This document shows positions 13,201-24,301 of a DNA stretch of 64,000 bases, piece after piece (the stretch's first letter is position 1; the number at the start of each line of letters is the position of its first letter). The notes under the pieces are model-generated. The model worked only from the letters and a program-made list of their open reading frames with translations. It made no database searches and had not been told where the DNA came from. This DNA comes from Phascolomyces articulosus (lineage: Eukaryota > Mucoromycota > Mucoromycetes > Mucorales > Lichtheimiaceae), in assembly GCA_025677815.1 (NCBI GenBank), contig JAIXMP010000018.1:496001-560000 (forward strand). The letters are read 5' to 3'. The translations under genes were made by a program, and so were the position numbers.

Positions 13201-13766
13201 TTTTGCCCTTTTCAAAAGATACTTTGAAATATATCAAGTCAAAATCTAAACACAACGTCAGGAGTAGTAATAAAAATGATCACATGGCTTTTTTGATTGA
13301 CGTATTTCATACGCTATTTAGCTTTATCAATATAGGTCTGAAACCCTTTGCTTCATGCACACAACAGATACACGTACACTCATGGTACTTGCAATAAGAA
13401 ATAAATTTGAATATATAAAGAAAAAAGAATGTTTATATCAATGTGATAGCTGATAATAACCGAGGAAAGAAACGCTTGAACGGAAAACACTGTTCCGTTT
13501 ATTCAAATTCTTGCTTAGCAAAGTTTTTTTGTCAATGGTATCTGATAATGATGGATACTTGAAATAAATTACACAAAAAAAAAAATATTTTTCCATTTTT
13601 GGAACAGCGACCGATGATCACTTTCTTGCTGAGGGGTGCACCTTGCATATAAAAGAGCAGGTTTTTCCCGCCAAGGTATTTTTTTTTTCTTTTTGTTTCT
13701 TGGCTGTCTTTTTTTCATTTTCTTTAAACTTTACTACCTGAAAACAAATCGTATTCTATTACAATC
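10273..13766. other. Gene-poor 3.5 kb region with one possible relic
   Basis: The left ~350 bp is the promoter of the MBP1-type gene. From about 10.7 to 13.6 kb the sequence is AT-rich with frequent stops in every frame. Short open pieces exist (minus 11172-11375; plus around 12280-12370; minus around 12150-12260, the last with a KH-domain-like run of residues), but none forms a full gene with start, splice sites and stop. They look like remnants of decayed genes or transposons. The last 150 bp before 13767, pyrimidine-rich with a TATAAAAG at about 13648, is the likely PMP3 promoter. Confidence 0.5.
10516..10566. promoter_or_regulatory. Two MCB boxes (ACGCGT) upstream of the MBP1-type gene
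   Basis: Perfect palindromic ACGCGT hexamers at 10516-10521 and 10561-10566, 45 bp apart and 244-294 bp upstream of the start codon at 10272. ACGCGT is the known binding site of MBF in ascomycete yeasts. Single ACGCGT copies also occur elsewhere in the window, so spacing and position are the argument, not mere presence. Autoregulation is inference. Confidence 0.5.
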
Positions 13767-14201
13767 ATGATTGGTGTCTGCTGTTTGATTATTATTATTT
13801 TACTCTTGCCTCCTCTTGGTGTCTTTTTGATGCGTGGTTGCCATGCTGATTTCTGGATCAACCTGTAAGTTTTTATAATTTATATATTATGATAAGCAAA
13901 CGCACAACAAAAAAAACACGTCGCGAATATCGACTAATACTGTATGTATTTTACTATAGTTGTTTGACAATTCTCGGTTATCTTCCAGGTAAAATAATAC
14001 AAATATATATTATGACACGAAAAAAAACATAGATAGATCAGTATACTGAAACTTTTCGAAAAAAAAAATCATTTAGGTCATTTGCACGCATTCTATGTTC
14101 TCGTCAAGGAAAATGAAAAAAAGGAATTGGAAGCTAGAGGTGCAGGAATCCCACCTCCCACCCAAGCTGGTGGATATGGTGCAGTACCTCAACAAGGTTA
14201 A
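13767..14201 (+). CDS. PMP3: PMP3/UPF0057-family small plasma-membrane proteolipid
   Basis: Small stress-linked plasma-membrane protein that in yeast affects membrane potential and cation tolerance. Three exons: 13767-13864, 13960-13988 (29 nt) and 14077-14201, giving 83 aa. Residues 1-24 form the first membrane helix with the family's PPLGVFL. The second helix contains NLCLTILGYLPGHLHAFYV, matching the family's conserved block, and is assembled across the 29 nt middle exon. The C-terminal tail is longer than in the ~55 aa minimal family members and ends in a Gly/Pro/Gln-rich segment. A TATA-like TATAAAAG lies about 120 bp upstream. Family call is strong; the physiological role here is inferred. 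Confidence 0.93.
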
Positions 14202-14635
14202 ACAAGGGCCACTTTTTTTTATATTTTATGTACAGTATAGTCTTATAGTATCTTTTTTCATTTCTGTTGTAAAACAAAGCACAAAGAGCTTTATTATTCC
14301 CACCATCTTTTCTCTCTCAGTTATATACTTTTATCATATATAAATATATTCTTTAAAGATCAAGAATGATGATTTCTATCAATTGGGACATTTTAGATGG
14401 TAGAAAAAAAGGGAGGGTTAAAAAAACGTATAGTCGATGGAAAAGAAAAAGAAGACTTAATGATTTTCTCGTTTAATAATATTATACAACTATCGTAGTT
14501 TAATGATTTATTTTTTTTTACTGCGAGATTGGAGGAGAGGAGAAGGAGGAGGAGGAGGTGTAAATGCTATTTCAAATCTATACAATTATAATGTAGGGTG
14601 TATTTCTGTTTGGATAATAAAAAACAAAGGAGGAT
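14202..14635. other. Convergent spacer between PMP3 and SER2
   Basis: Holds the 3' ends of both genes. There are T- and A-rich tracts and a short GGA-rich stretch near 14530-14560. No gene seen. Confidence 0.6.
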
Positions 14636-16275
14636 TTAATAGTCAGAGCTCAATTGTTCCAAATCTTGATCAGAGAAACCTAACAAGGTAAGAACATAAA
14701 CCAAACTCTTTTGATTGATACGCGAAGGTGCCTATATTTACAATTATATATCAAATTTTCATGTGTCTTTTTTTCACATATCCAAAATAAAAAAATGGTT
14801 ATATATTTTACCTGTTCCTGTACACGAGGTTTAGCATTGAAAGCAATACCCAAACCAGCCTTATTCAACATCCATAAATCATTAGCTCCATCACCAACAG
14901 CAATGACTTGTTTAGGTGTCACACCTTCTGCCTGTGCAATGACATCTAATAATTCTGCTTTACGGATACCATCCACAACGGGTCCAACTGTTTCACCAGT
15001 AAATGTTTTACCATCTGCAGATACCTTGAGCTAAAATATTCGATGGACATTATAAATATTGCTTCTCTCACTTTTTCCTCCAGTCTGAAACACAATTTTT
15101 ATAAAGAATGCTTACCTGATTAGCAAATGCATAATCCAAACCAAGCTCAGCCTTGACATAACGGGCAAGTGGGATAAAACCACCGCTAATGACGGCAAGT
15201 TTAAATCCAAGTTTCTTTAAGGATTGACACAAGAAATGGGCACCTTCAGTAAAAGTCAAACTTTGTTTTACTTTTTCAAGAACATCCACACTTGTACCAT
15301 TCAATAAAGCCACACGACGACGAAGTGATTCCTTGAAATCAATTTCACCATTCATGGCTGCTTCTGTAATAGCCTAATATAAATAAAATTGAGACGCGAT
15401 CCATTCCATCCACCCAATAAAGCATTATTATTTCATGCAACATATATACACTCAGCTCGCGTATAAACATTAACCTCACCCCCCTCACTCCCTTTAGAAA
15501 TAATAAAAAGTAGACTTACGGCCACTTGATCCACCACACCAGCATGACGAGCAATTTCATCAATGACTTCTTGACGAATCAAAGTAGAATCCATATCAAA
15601 AACAACCAAACGCTTATTCTTGCGGAACACATCATCAGGTTGTAAAGCAATATCCGTACCATGACTTGCGGACAATTCAAACAAATCAGTTCGCAATTGG
15701 TTCATATCGACTGTATTGGGTACACTAAGACGGAAATCAGCACAAGACAACATATTACCACCTTTGTTCAATCGTGCCAATTTTTCAACCGAGATACGAT
15801 AACGTAAACAGAATTGAGTCCAATCATTCAAAAAGGCGGGTTGAAGACCATTTTGATTCAAGATACTGGCAGCATACTTGATACGGTTGGAATAAGGAGC
15901 TTCTTCCAAAGAAGGTGGGATATTAATATCGCCTTTAGGACCAATACGATGAGCTTGCTTTTGCGCTTCTTGCGAGTTGGGAGGTTCAGTTGCTTGGGTA
16001 TCAGGAACATCATAAGTTAATGTGGCATCCCATTTAGTAGCGGCTTCGGCCAAATCAGTAAAAATGGCATTGCTTTCGGATCGCAACGTAATGAGAACAC
16101 CAAAGGTGACATGGTGGTAAAGGCGCGAAAGCATACAATCGTTAATGTCACAAGGATGATTGGCAAGACATTCAAGAACAGCACCGACAATGTCAGTACC
16201 GTGAGGTCCGGCCATAGAGACCAAGACCTTTTGATCCATCATGGCTTTAGGTGGCGATGAAGCAATGGTGGTCAT
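14636..16275 (-). CDS. SER2: Phosphoserine phosphatase with N-terminal ACT-like region
   Basis: Catalyses the last step of phosphorylated L-serine synthesis (O-phosphoserine to serine). Exons on the minus strand: 16275-15520, 15373-15116, 15030-14812, 14731-14636, all phase 0, giving 442 aa. The N-terminal ~220 residues resemble the ACT-containing part of long fungal and bacterial SerB (VLVSMAGPHGTDIVGAVLE). The HAD phosphatase motifs are all present: motif I DMDSTL at 227-232, motif II with VISGGF, motif III Lys in the LKVSADGKTFTG...IRKAE segment, and motif IV GDGANDLWML. The last exon supplies the INQKSLVYVLTLLGF tail typical of SerB. Start choice: first Met of the open frame, followed directly by the ACT-like region. 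Confidence 0.95.
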
Positions 16276-18683
16276 ATTTTTATATATGTTTGTTTTTGGG
16301 TTAAAAAAAAAAAGATAACAAAAAGCAAGGATAAAGTTGTCAATCCAATTTTACCAAAACAGCCAATAGATTTTTCGATTTCTATCCATGCTAAATATTG
16401 ACTCATTTTTTAACAAATCTTTCTGCTTGATCTTAAAAATAACAAATAACAATAACAGGGTCCACGAGGAGATTCGGTACGCTAGAAATTGATTTCTTTA
16501 ATATTTCTTTCAACCTTGGATATAACTATATATACATAGTACCTCTTGTTCCTTTTCATTTGATAATAACAACACAAGTTCCAACATGTTATTTTTTGCC
16601 TTGTACATTGCACGTGAAGAAAAAACTTTTTTTCGGTTTCTGAGATTATCTTTTGTCAGTTGCTACTTAGTGAAAGCATGACTTTTTTTCATGAGATAAA
16701 ATGCATTTGCTATGTTGGATGCTTTTTTTGTATAGTGTGTCTTATGTAAATGACACTTGGTTTGGAAATTCAATGAAATGTATAAATAGTTAAAAAATAC
16801 AAGCTTCATAGCTTCGCATAAACAACAATAATATCAGGATGATGACCATTCATTACCATCCAGATAATATTTACACCGTGGGATACAAAGTATATTAGGA
16901 ACAAAAATAACTCGAGAAATAGCAACAACAACCCTTTAAACTGCTGTTGGATGTTGGATTGTTCCCTATTTGCCGTTCTGGAATCCAGACCTCATGCTCA
17001 TGTAATAACAAATACATGTCTTCAAGTTGAATACACTCATACTTAAACAATAATAGTAGCAACAAGCAAAGCATGATAACACCATGCAATATGTAGCATT
17101 TTTTTTTTCTCCGTCCATGCATCGATCATTATGGTTCTGGGTAACTTGCAGCAACAAACCTTCCACCCTACGTGGAACGAAAAAAGAAGTTGTAAAATAC
17201 TATAAAATACAATATATGAAGGAAGAAGATAATAAATGGGATTTCTCTTTTTTTTTTATGATGGTAGAAATAAATATTTAGAACGGAAAGAAGATCTTGG
17301 GTCTCTGATTCTCGATATGTTCTAGCATTTGTTAATATAGAATTCTTTTTATACTTTTATAAGAATTCTTGCTAATATTTTCTAAGCTGTTTCTCGTGGC
17401 TAATGTCGTCATGATTAAACAAGCAATCATTATATATATAGATTACAAGATCAGCTGCTGGGAACAAGTAAAGGTCCTTGTATATATATATATGTTTCTG
17501 ATGCCTCTCTCTATTTTTTTTTCTTTTACCCGTTCTTCTTTATTGGGATTCTCTCAGCCTCTTACCTACTTTTTCGTTGTCGATCTACTTCATATAGATA
17601 AAAAGAAAGATGCATGTAAAAAAAGGCTTTGTTATTAAAATGACAATGCATTTTTATTTTTCCTCGTCGATGCAGTTTATAACAACAACAGATCATATTT
17701 TTTTATAAATGAAAAAAGATCTTTCATCTTTTATTTTTTTTTCACATCTCATCCTTTCTTGGCGGCGGGACCCAACACATTATTTAGTGAAAGACAAACA
17801 AAATGGTTAATATTATTATCGAATGTATAAACCCATCGAAATGGTACTTCTGTTACACCATATTAAACACAACAACAACAAAGAAGAAAATGAGGTTAGG
17901 CTTGGTCCAATAGGATAACTTTCCATGAAATACAGAGTGAAAGGCCCGGATGATCCGCTGAAGTGGAAAGATACTTGTACTACTTGGTGACATGAGTTTT
18001 TTTTTTTTTTGGTCCTCTCTATTCTTCTATCATTATTGATCATGCAACCATTTCCCAATTCAAATTTGCGTGAGAAATGAATACCATTTCTTATTGTTTT
18101 AAGGAGGTTCTCTCCACTGTTGGAAAAGGTTTTATATCAATTATAAGTAATAAAGTACTCAGTTCTTTCGATTTGTATTTCACTAACCCATGTTTAAATG
18201 ATCAATTCTCTCATTATTATATAATGATAATATTGATGTTGTTGATAATAATAATAATTATAATGATTTTTATATATAATATATAAGTTTTACAAGGTAT
18301 TACATACAAGAAGGTGCAGGATGATATAATGATAATATTAAAAAAAAAAGGCTATATACAATATAAAAAAGGGTTTATGCGAAGAAAGAAGAAAGGAAAG
18401 GTTTCAGTGTGTATTTATGCTGATGATGATGATTTGGTCGTAGTCGATGATTGATATTTTTCATGTCGATTGATGATGAGGATGATGATATTAATGGTGG
18501 AGAAGAGTTGGATGAATAAAGTCGTTGTTTTTTTTTTGAAGATGAGATATTATGTGTTTTTTTTTTGTTGTCGTGATGTTGTTTCATAGTATATAATCGG
18601 TTATATATATTTATGTTTTAAGCATGAGTTAAAAAAAATCAAACTCGATCTTGTTCTTAATGTATAAAGATGTTGATATGTTT
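16276..18683. other. Gene-free 2.4 kb stretch
   Basis: Upstream of SER2 and downstream of the small minus-strand gene at 18684. AT-rich with many poly-T/poly-A tracts. Short open frames here (for example minus 18375-18587, composed of Ser, His and Lys runs) are not supported by composition or splice structure and probably belong to UTRs. No tRNA or repeat array seen. Confidence 0.5.
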
Positions 18684-19052
18684 TTATACTGGAGAGACTG
18701 TAGGAACCATGGCTTGATTTGATTTATGTTTAGGACCCCACGCAGTAAATCGTTTAAAGACTAAGGACATGGTATTATTGGATCGTGGTTCATCAGCATA
18801 GGGAGGAACCTCCCAAGGTTTACATAACCGTCTCTTGTTACCACCAAATAATAAATCTGGATGATCTTCTTCACTGTCATGACAAACGACTGGATCAAAG
18901 ATGCATTCAAAGGTATATTCCAGTTTATCTTGTTCAATCTTGTGAATGACAGGTGGTTCCTTGCTGATCTTGACACTCAATGATTTTTTTCTTGTTTGAG
19001 GTTTTTTAGCTTGAGTAAAAGAAAAAGATCGAAGTTGACTACCGATGGTCAT
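18684..19052 (-). CDS. Small protein of unknown function, 122 aa
   Basis: Single-exon frame of 122 codons with balanced protein-like composition. I do not recognise the family. The N-terminus is basic and Ser/Thr-rich (residues 1-35, including KKPQTRKKSLSVKISKEPPV). The middle contains charged and aromatic residues (FECIFDPVVCHDSEEDHPDL) and then a Trp/Pro segment (CKPWEVPPYADEP). The tail is hydrophilic. No signal peptide or membrane helix is evident, suggesting a soluble intracellular protein. The start has a favourable purine at -3. The higher codon regularity compared with surrounding frames is the main reason to accept it. Confidence 0.6.
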   Translation of the reverse strand: MTIGSQLRSFSFTQAKKPQTRKKSLSVKISKEPPVIHKIEQDKLEYTFECIFDPVVCHDSEEDHPDLLFGGNKRRLCKPWEVPPYADEPRSNNTMSLVFKRFTAWGPKHKSNQAMVPTVSPV

Positions 19053-19938
19053 CTTTTTTGTGATTTGATTTGATTTGAAAAAAGAAGTGTTTAAATAAAG
19101 AAAGAGAGAGAGAGATGAGATGATTGACAGGCAATAAAAATTTTAAGAAAAGAAGTAAAAAAAAGTTTGAGTTTTGGGTTTATATATGAAAAGGATATGG
19201 ATCATTGTCGTACATAAAATTCTCACACGTTACAACCTGCATTAATATATACAAAGAGCGCCCACAGCAACTTCTTTTTTTTTCACTTGTGCTCATGAAC
19301 CAATCGAGTCACACAAATCACAAATCAGCTGTAAGAAAATAGGAAACAGAACTTAACTCTCACACAAACAATAATAATGATAATAATGACGATAATGATA
19401 CTGATGAACATGAAATTAAAACAATGTTGTTTTAATTATATTATTATTCTAATCATAATACTTCTTATTGAATTGTGATATTGGTAATTATAGTATATAA
19501 TAATCTAATAATAATAGTAATAACATCATGCATTACTTTTTTTCTTCATAAAAAAAAAAGGAGTGATGGATGTCAGGCCACTAGTACCTAACAAACTAAC
19601 TAACAAAAAAAATCGTCTAAAGTCATGTAAAAACTCCTGACTTATTTTTCTTTTTTTTTTGTGGCACTATACATTCCCAAACTTGACATCCTTCCGTGGG
19701 TTTTAAATAATATCACGCGACCTAATAAGAAATGATTGGCTCTTGGGAAAATAGTACAACTATTGGTTCTAAATTATCACTATTATTATTGTTATTATTG
19801 AGAAAGAAGGAAAGAAGGAGAAGAGTTGTTATTATGTCTGTGTGTGTGTATGTGTGGGTGAATCGAATGGGAAAAAATAAAATCAATAGTAATTAACTTA
19901 TTTACAAATTAGTCAAATTCTAATAAAAAATATAAAGT
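19053..19938. other. Intergenic region upstream of the 122 aa gene, downstream of MRS2
   Basis: AT-rich, with A-tracts near the 19052 start codon, a TAATAATGA-rich microsatellite-like patch around 19370-19400, and a GT-rich patch near 19840. No gene seen. Confidence 0.55.
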
Positions 19939-21627
19939 CTATAATTTATACAATCGTCTAATCATGGAAGTAGGTCCTGTAGCCATCGTATCTACAACAT
20001 CATGATGATTTCTATTTCTACCTGCTTTTTTAATTTGAGCAAGTGCCTTGAGTTTACGTAACGATATCATATAGGCACCCAATCCTGTGAGCATGGCAAC
20101 ACCTGTCATTGCACCAAACGCAACAGGATCATCCTCGAAATAATTCTTCAAATTCATACCAAAGATTGCACCATAAACACTCACAATACTTGCAGACAGG
20201 GTGATAATACTAAGTCGGATCTCGAACCACATCAAAGAGTTTCGTGAAACATCCAGGATGATCTGTACAATTTCCTCTGTCGACCTCATATCCGAAATTA
20301 AGGAGGATGCTTTACTAGCAATTTCTTCCGTTTGTTTCAAATAGGCTTCTAATAACAATTCTATTTCTTCGTGGTCAGATGCATCGCGTGGTTTACCGGC
20401 TTTTTTGGCTGTCAAATACATGGCCGCCAAATCTTCATCTATTAAATGATGGTGAAGACGAATATTAATATTATCGTGCCAATGCATATGATTTTAATCT
20501 CCTGTCAAAATGAATATTCCTTTTTCTTCTATAAAAAAACAGGTGTTTTACCATGGTCCAATAAATCATTAATTGCGTCATGAATAGATAATGCATCCTT
20601 TTCAAATTTGGCTAGCTTTTTTGAATATTGAAGTAAATCTCGGAGATGATTTTGCTTCACTGACTCTTCTACATCCGCAATGTCTTCTAAATCGCTTAAT
20701 AATTTAGTGACAGGTGTTTCAAGGACTTCTAGCTCGGATTGTAGCGACGAGGTGATTGAAACAAGGATAGCTTCAATGGCTCTATTTTTTTTAGCATATC
20801 ATATCATATTATTCAATAAATAAATAAAATAAAATAAAAAACAGGATGATGTCAGTAAATAAACTAGTTTAATAATTTTCCATTCTAAATTTTTTAGGCG
20901 TTTTTCTTTTTTTTCGCTTTTAACTTTATAATTTACTCTTCTCCCACCCTTCCTTCCTTATGTTTTCTTTTACCTGAACTCAAAAGGCAATTCATTATGC
21001 GACCTTAATCTTTCTTGCAAGTCATAGATAAAAATACTTTGATTATAACTATCGGAAGATCCAAAGGTATCAAATAATACAACAAGGTCACTTTTCACCA
21101 GTGCTTTTAAATAAGTCATATTCACCAGAATAGCTTCTGAACGAACAAGTATAGATGGTTTCTGATATGTTGAATGCGTGTCAATACCACGTAAATCGCG
21201 CGGCAAAAGGGAATGGCGTTGACAAAGATCGGATTTACGAAATTCACCTGCTGTTATTCTTACAGACCCTGTATCGTCAAACTCGGTACCTATTTCATAT
21301 TTATATAACCCCTTGCTGTTAATAAATATTTTCTTGGATAGAAAGCATAATAATGGAGGAAACATGAGCTTAATGATACATACATCGTAATTTCAAATCG
21401 GGTGTTTTAGCAGGTAATGCATGTTGAGCTAAAGGATTCTCATTTACATGAATGTATCGTTTTTGCTGGTGTGATAAAAAGAAACGTGGTTGTTGAAAAG
21501 TTCCTGCTTTTGTTATTGTCGAACAACGGATACATTGATAACAAGAAAAAATAGGTTGTGTAATATTGGTAGTAGTGATTGTGATTCGACGCGATGTCAA
21601 CCGTAGTAAAGACGATAATTGTTGCAT
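19939..21627 (-). CDS. MRS2: MRS2-type mitochondrial inner-membrane Mg2+ channel (CorA superfamily)
   Basis: Imports Mg2+ into the mitochondrial matrix. Exons on the minus strand: 21627-21384, 21289-20974, 20781-20552, 20438-19939, giving 429 aa. The N-terminus is Arg/Ser/Thr-rich without acidic residues for about 35 residues, consistent with a mitochondrial presequence. The domain begins with LKLRC-TEFDDTGSV, the start typical of Mrs2 proteins. The central part is helical (LETPVTKLL, LLQYSKKLAKFEKD, DEDLAAMYLT). The invariant pore signature GMN lies at about 357-359 in YGAIFGMNLKNYF, between the two transmembrane helices, followed by a basic C-terminus. Intron 1 needs the acceptor at 21290 rather than the nearer AACAG to keep the frame and match the family. 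Confidence 0.95.
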
Positions 21628-22573
21628 TCAGGATTTCATACGATTTAAAAAAAAAAACAGAAAAAGAATGGAGTTAAGGTCTTCTTTTTTATGTAAGAAA
21701 ACAATAATGCTTAAAGCTGGGTATCGGCTGTCAAAATAAAATAGGCTGCATTTTCTATTTTGGTAGAACCAACAGTTTTTTTGTATCGTAGTACTAGTAA
21801 CAATAAAAAGTGATTGAATTGATTGTTATAAATATATGGTTATGAAGAAGAAAGATGTATCCAACATGTATATTCTACTAAAGTAAAAAAAAATAGAATG
21901 TGTTTGTTATTCGTCCTGGGATTTAATTCATCTCAAGATGACATAGATTTCAATAGATTTTTTGCTTACAAAAGTATATGAAAAATGTTCTATAAAGTTT
22001 ATTAACAACAAAGTACTGTCAGTAAGAATCCATTTAATGGATATAACTAAACCCTGGATGAGCTACCGTAAATGACGACGATCAATTCATCAGGGTGTCC
22101 AATTAACGGAAACTTTTGCCTAATATATCAAAATATTGATAGTCGGCTTATTTACTTCTGTGAGTGCGCATATCATCAAATTTTCTCATGGAAAACATCT
22201 ATAGATATTGGATTGCTCATCTGAGTAGGTTACATTTATTTTAAGCCGTTCTTGTAACACATCTAGAAACTAAGTAAATAGCGAAAAGGTTTATATACTA
22301 TATAAAATCCCAATCTTTTTCTTCTTTTAATATTTTAATTCGGTCATCAACGAACTGCTCTTGCGAGAAGTCTACTGTCGATTTTGCAGGATACTTTTTG
22401 ACCTGAACCAACAAAAGGACATAACTCGATTATCACGATCTAACCATCATATACACAACATAATTGACCAATGGTAACATTTGTTTCATTCTTATATCCG
22501 GTCTCAACCTTTTTCTTTTATCTTTCAATGAATATGTATTTAACTAACTTGACGAGATATAGCCATAGAACCA
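21628..22573. other. Divergent intergenic region, MRS2 / HET-like gene
   Basis: AT-rich promoter region for both flanking genes. No coding-like frame and no repeat beyond short A/T runs. Confidence 0.55.
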
Positions 22574-24301
22574 ATGTATATTACCTATGAGGCAGTACAA
22601 TTTACGAATAAGGGTAACTGGAAAAGACCGAATTATATTCAACGTCACCGGCCGTCTAAAACAATCCCCAACAAATTACCCAAGTTCGAATTTATGCCTA
22701 CCAAACTCGTTCGTATCTCGGACTTGAAAGTGGTGGATGGATCCCAAGTGAACGAAGGATATTGCGCATTATCTTACTCTTGGAATCAATCTGGAAACAT
22801 ACAAAAAGATGAAATAAAAGAAAAATATATATGCGTGGATGAAGGCAAACATAAAATCGTTTTCTATGACACTATTTACCCGGATATGATTATTCCCAGA
22901 TACAAGATCAATTTAAATCTTCGACTCACAAAAATATATAAAGTATTGAAAATTATGGATGACAACGATTACTTTTTTTCAAAAACAATCAAATATACCA
23001 AATTTAAAGGCATCATTCAGCAAATAAGTCAACAATTCAACATCAAATATATATGGTATGATCAAATGTGCATTAGTCAAAACGATCCAGAAGAAAGACG
23101 TAACGAAATACGCAACATGCACCATATATACAATAATGCTTATTGCACCGTCGCACTCGTACTAGATTATCATAATTATGCACATAGTTTTTCGTTTTAT
23201 TCTCATCCACTAGGTGAACAACAATATTTCAAACGTTTATGGACTTTGGAAGAAGCAGTAAAATCAAATAGACTGTTATTTGTCGGTAGAGATATTCATG
23301 AATGGGAAGAAGACATTGATATTAATGATTCAACCTATCAATTAATGAAATCGTTTTCAGAATTAAATATTCATGAAATTTTATACCATGCACATCAACG
23401 AACAAGCACCAGAGAACATGATCGTGTTTTTGCTCTCATCAACTTTTTCCCCGAGTTTATCGACGAGATCAGCATTGATTACCATCAGCCCATAGAAAAC
23501 TTAATGGTGCAGTTTTATCGTCTTTTGGCAAAAAAAGACATCAGCATTTTATTTTTTGGAAAAATCGGTAAACATTATGAATCAACAATCCAACATTACA
23601 CGTTTCTACCTTCATGGACGGGTGTTCATGGAGCACATGTAATTAAATGCAATGAATTTACGTCTTTTCAAGATTATAATGTGGTTGGAAAAACCATGCA
23701 TATTACAAGTGCTTATGTTACAAACGATCGATCATCCACCAATAATGACTCTTCTATTGTACACGATAAATATGATATTGCATATTATACCGATAACGGA
23801 TATATTAAATCATCTGTGTTTAATCGCTATTATCGCCTGTGTATACTTATTCAACTATCAGGGAAAAAAGAAAACAAAAGGATTAAATTAGCATACTACA
23901 ACGACGAATATAAAAGTTGCAGAGATATTTATACGCATGAGAGAGTTATCGATTTGATTTCTAAAGAACTCCAACAGCTATCAAGGTTTATGACTATAAA
24001 AATGGAAAACCTGTGTTGGTGTCATGTAGATAGCATTGATTATCAGTCTGCTGCAAGTATTGATTTAAACGGTTTAATGGAACATGTGCTAGATAATCCT
24101 TCTACACAATACGTGATCCTCTCTGAAATTTCATTTGGTCGTTATTATAACCGTTATTATCCCGTCATCAAAAAAGAACAAGGAGAACAATACTATAAAG
24201 CGATAGGATGTGTCCATATAGTTTTGAAAGACAATTTATTCTCTGGAGGCAATTTGTTCTCTGGTTGCACTTTACCCAAACAAACATTTATAATCCAATA
24301 A
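22574..24301 (+). CDS. HET (heterokaryon incompatibility) domain-like protein
   Basis: Intronless frame of 575 aa. Residues ~45-240 carry the HET-domain pattern: an N-terminal LVRISDLKV element, YCALSYSWN, then IKYIWYDQMCISQNDPEERR, the MHHIYNNAYCTVALV strand-helix unit, and FKRLWTLEEAVKSNRLLFVG. In filamentous ascomycetes HET proteins mediate non-self recognition cell death. In Mucoromycota the role of such proteins is not established, so function here is not inferred beyond the domain. After the domain lies a segment HQRTSTREHDRVFALINFFPE, also typical of the family, and a C-terminal half with no recognised domain. Lack of introns contrasts with the intron-rich neighbours. No signal peptide. 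Confidence 0.8.
   Translation: MYITYEAVQFTNKGNWKRPNYIQRHRPSKTIPNKLPKFEFMPTKLVRISDLKVVDGSQVNEGYCALSYSWNQSGNIQKDEIKEKYICVDEGKHKIVFYDTIYPDMIIPRYKINLNLRLTKIYKVLKIMDDNDYFFSKTIKYTKFKGIIQQISQQFNIKYIWYDQMCISQNDPEERRNEIRNMHHIYNNAYCTVALVLDYHNYAHSFSFYSHPLGEQQYFKRLWTLEEAVKSNRLLFVGRDIHEWEEDIDINDSTYQLMKSFSELNIHEILYHAHQRTSTREHDRVFALINFFPEFIDEISIDYHQPIENLMVQFYRLLAKKDISILFFGKIGKHYESTIQHYTFLPSWTGVHGAHVIKCNEFTSFQDYNVVGKTMHITSAYVTNDRSSTNNDSSIVHDKYDIAYYTDNGYIKSSVFNRYYRLCILIQLSGKKENKRIKLAYYNDEYKSCRDIYTHERVIDLISKELQQLSRFMTIKMENLCWCHVDSIDYQSAASIDLNGLMEHVLDNPSTQYVILSEISFGRYYNRYYPVIKKEQGEQYYKAIGCVHIVLKDNLFSGGNLFSGCTLPKQTFIIQ

Noticed and set aside
18375..18587. 70-codon minus-strand frame rich in Ser, His, Lys
   Set aside because: Simple-sequence composition, no family signal, and it sits just downstream of the 18684-19052 gene where a 3' UTR is expected.
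21290..21384. Alternative acceptor (AACAG) for MRS2 intron 1
   Set aside because: It leads to a stop codon in the required phase; the downstream AAATAG acceptor restores the conserved LRC-TEFD junction.
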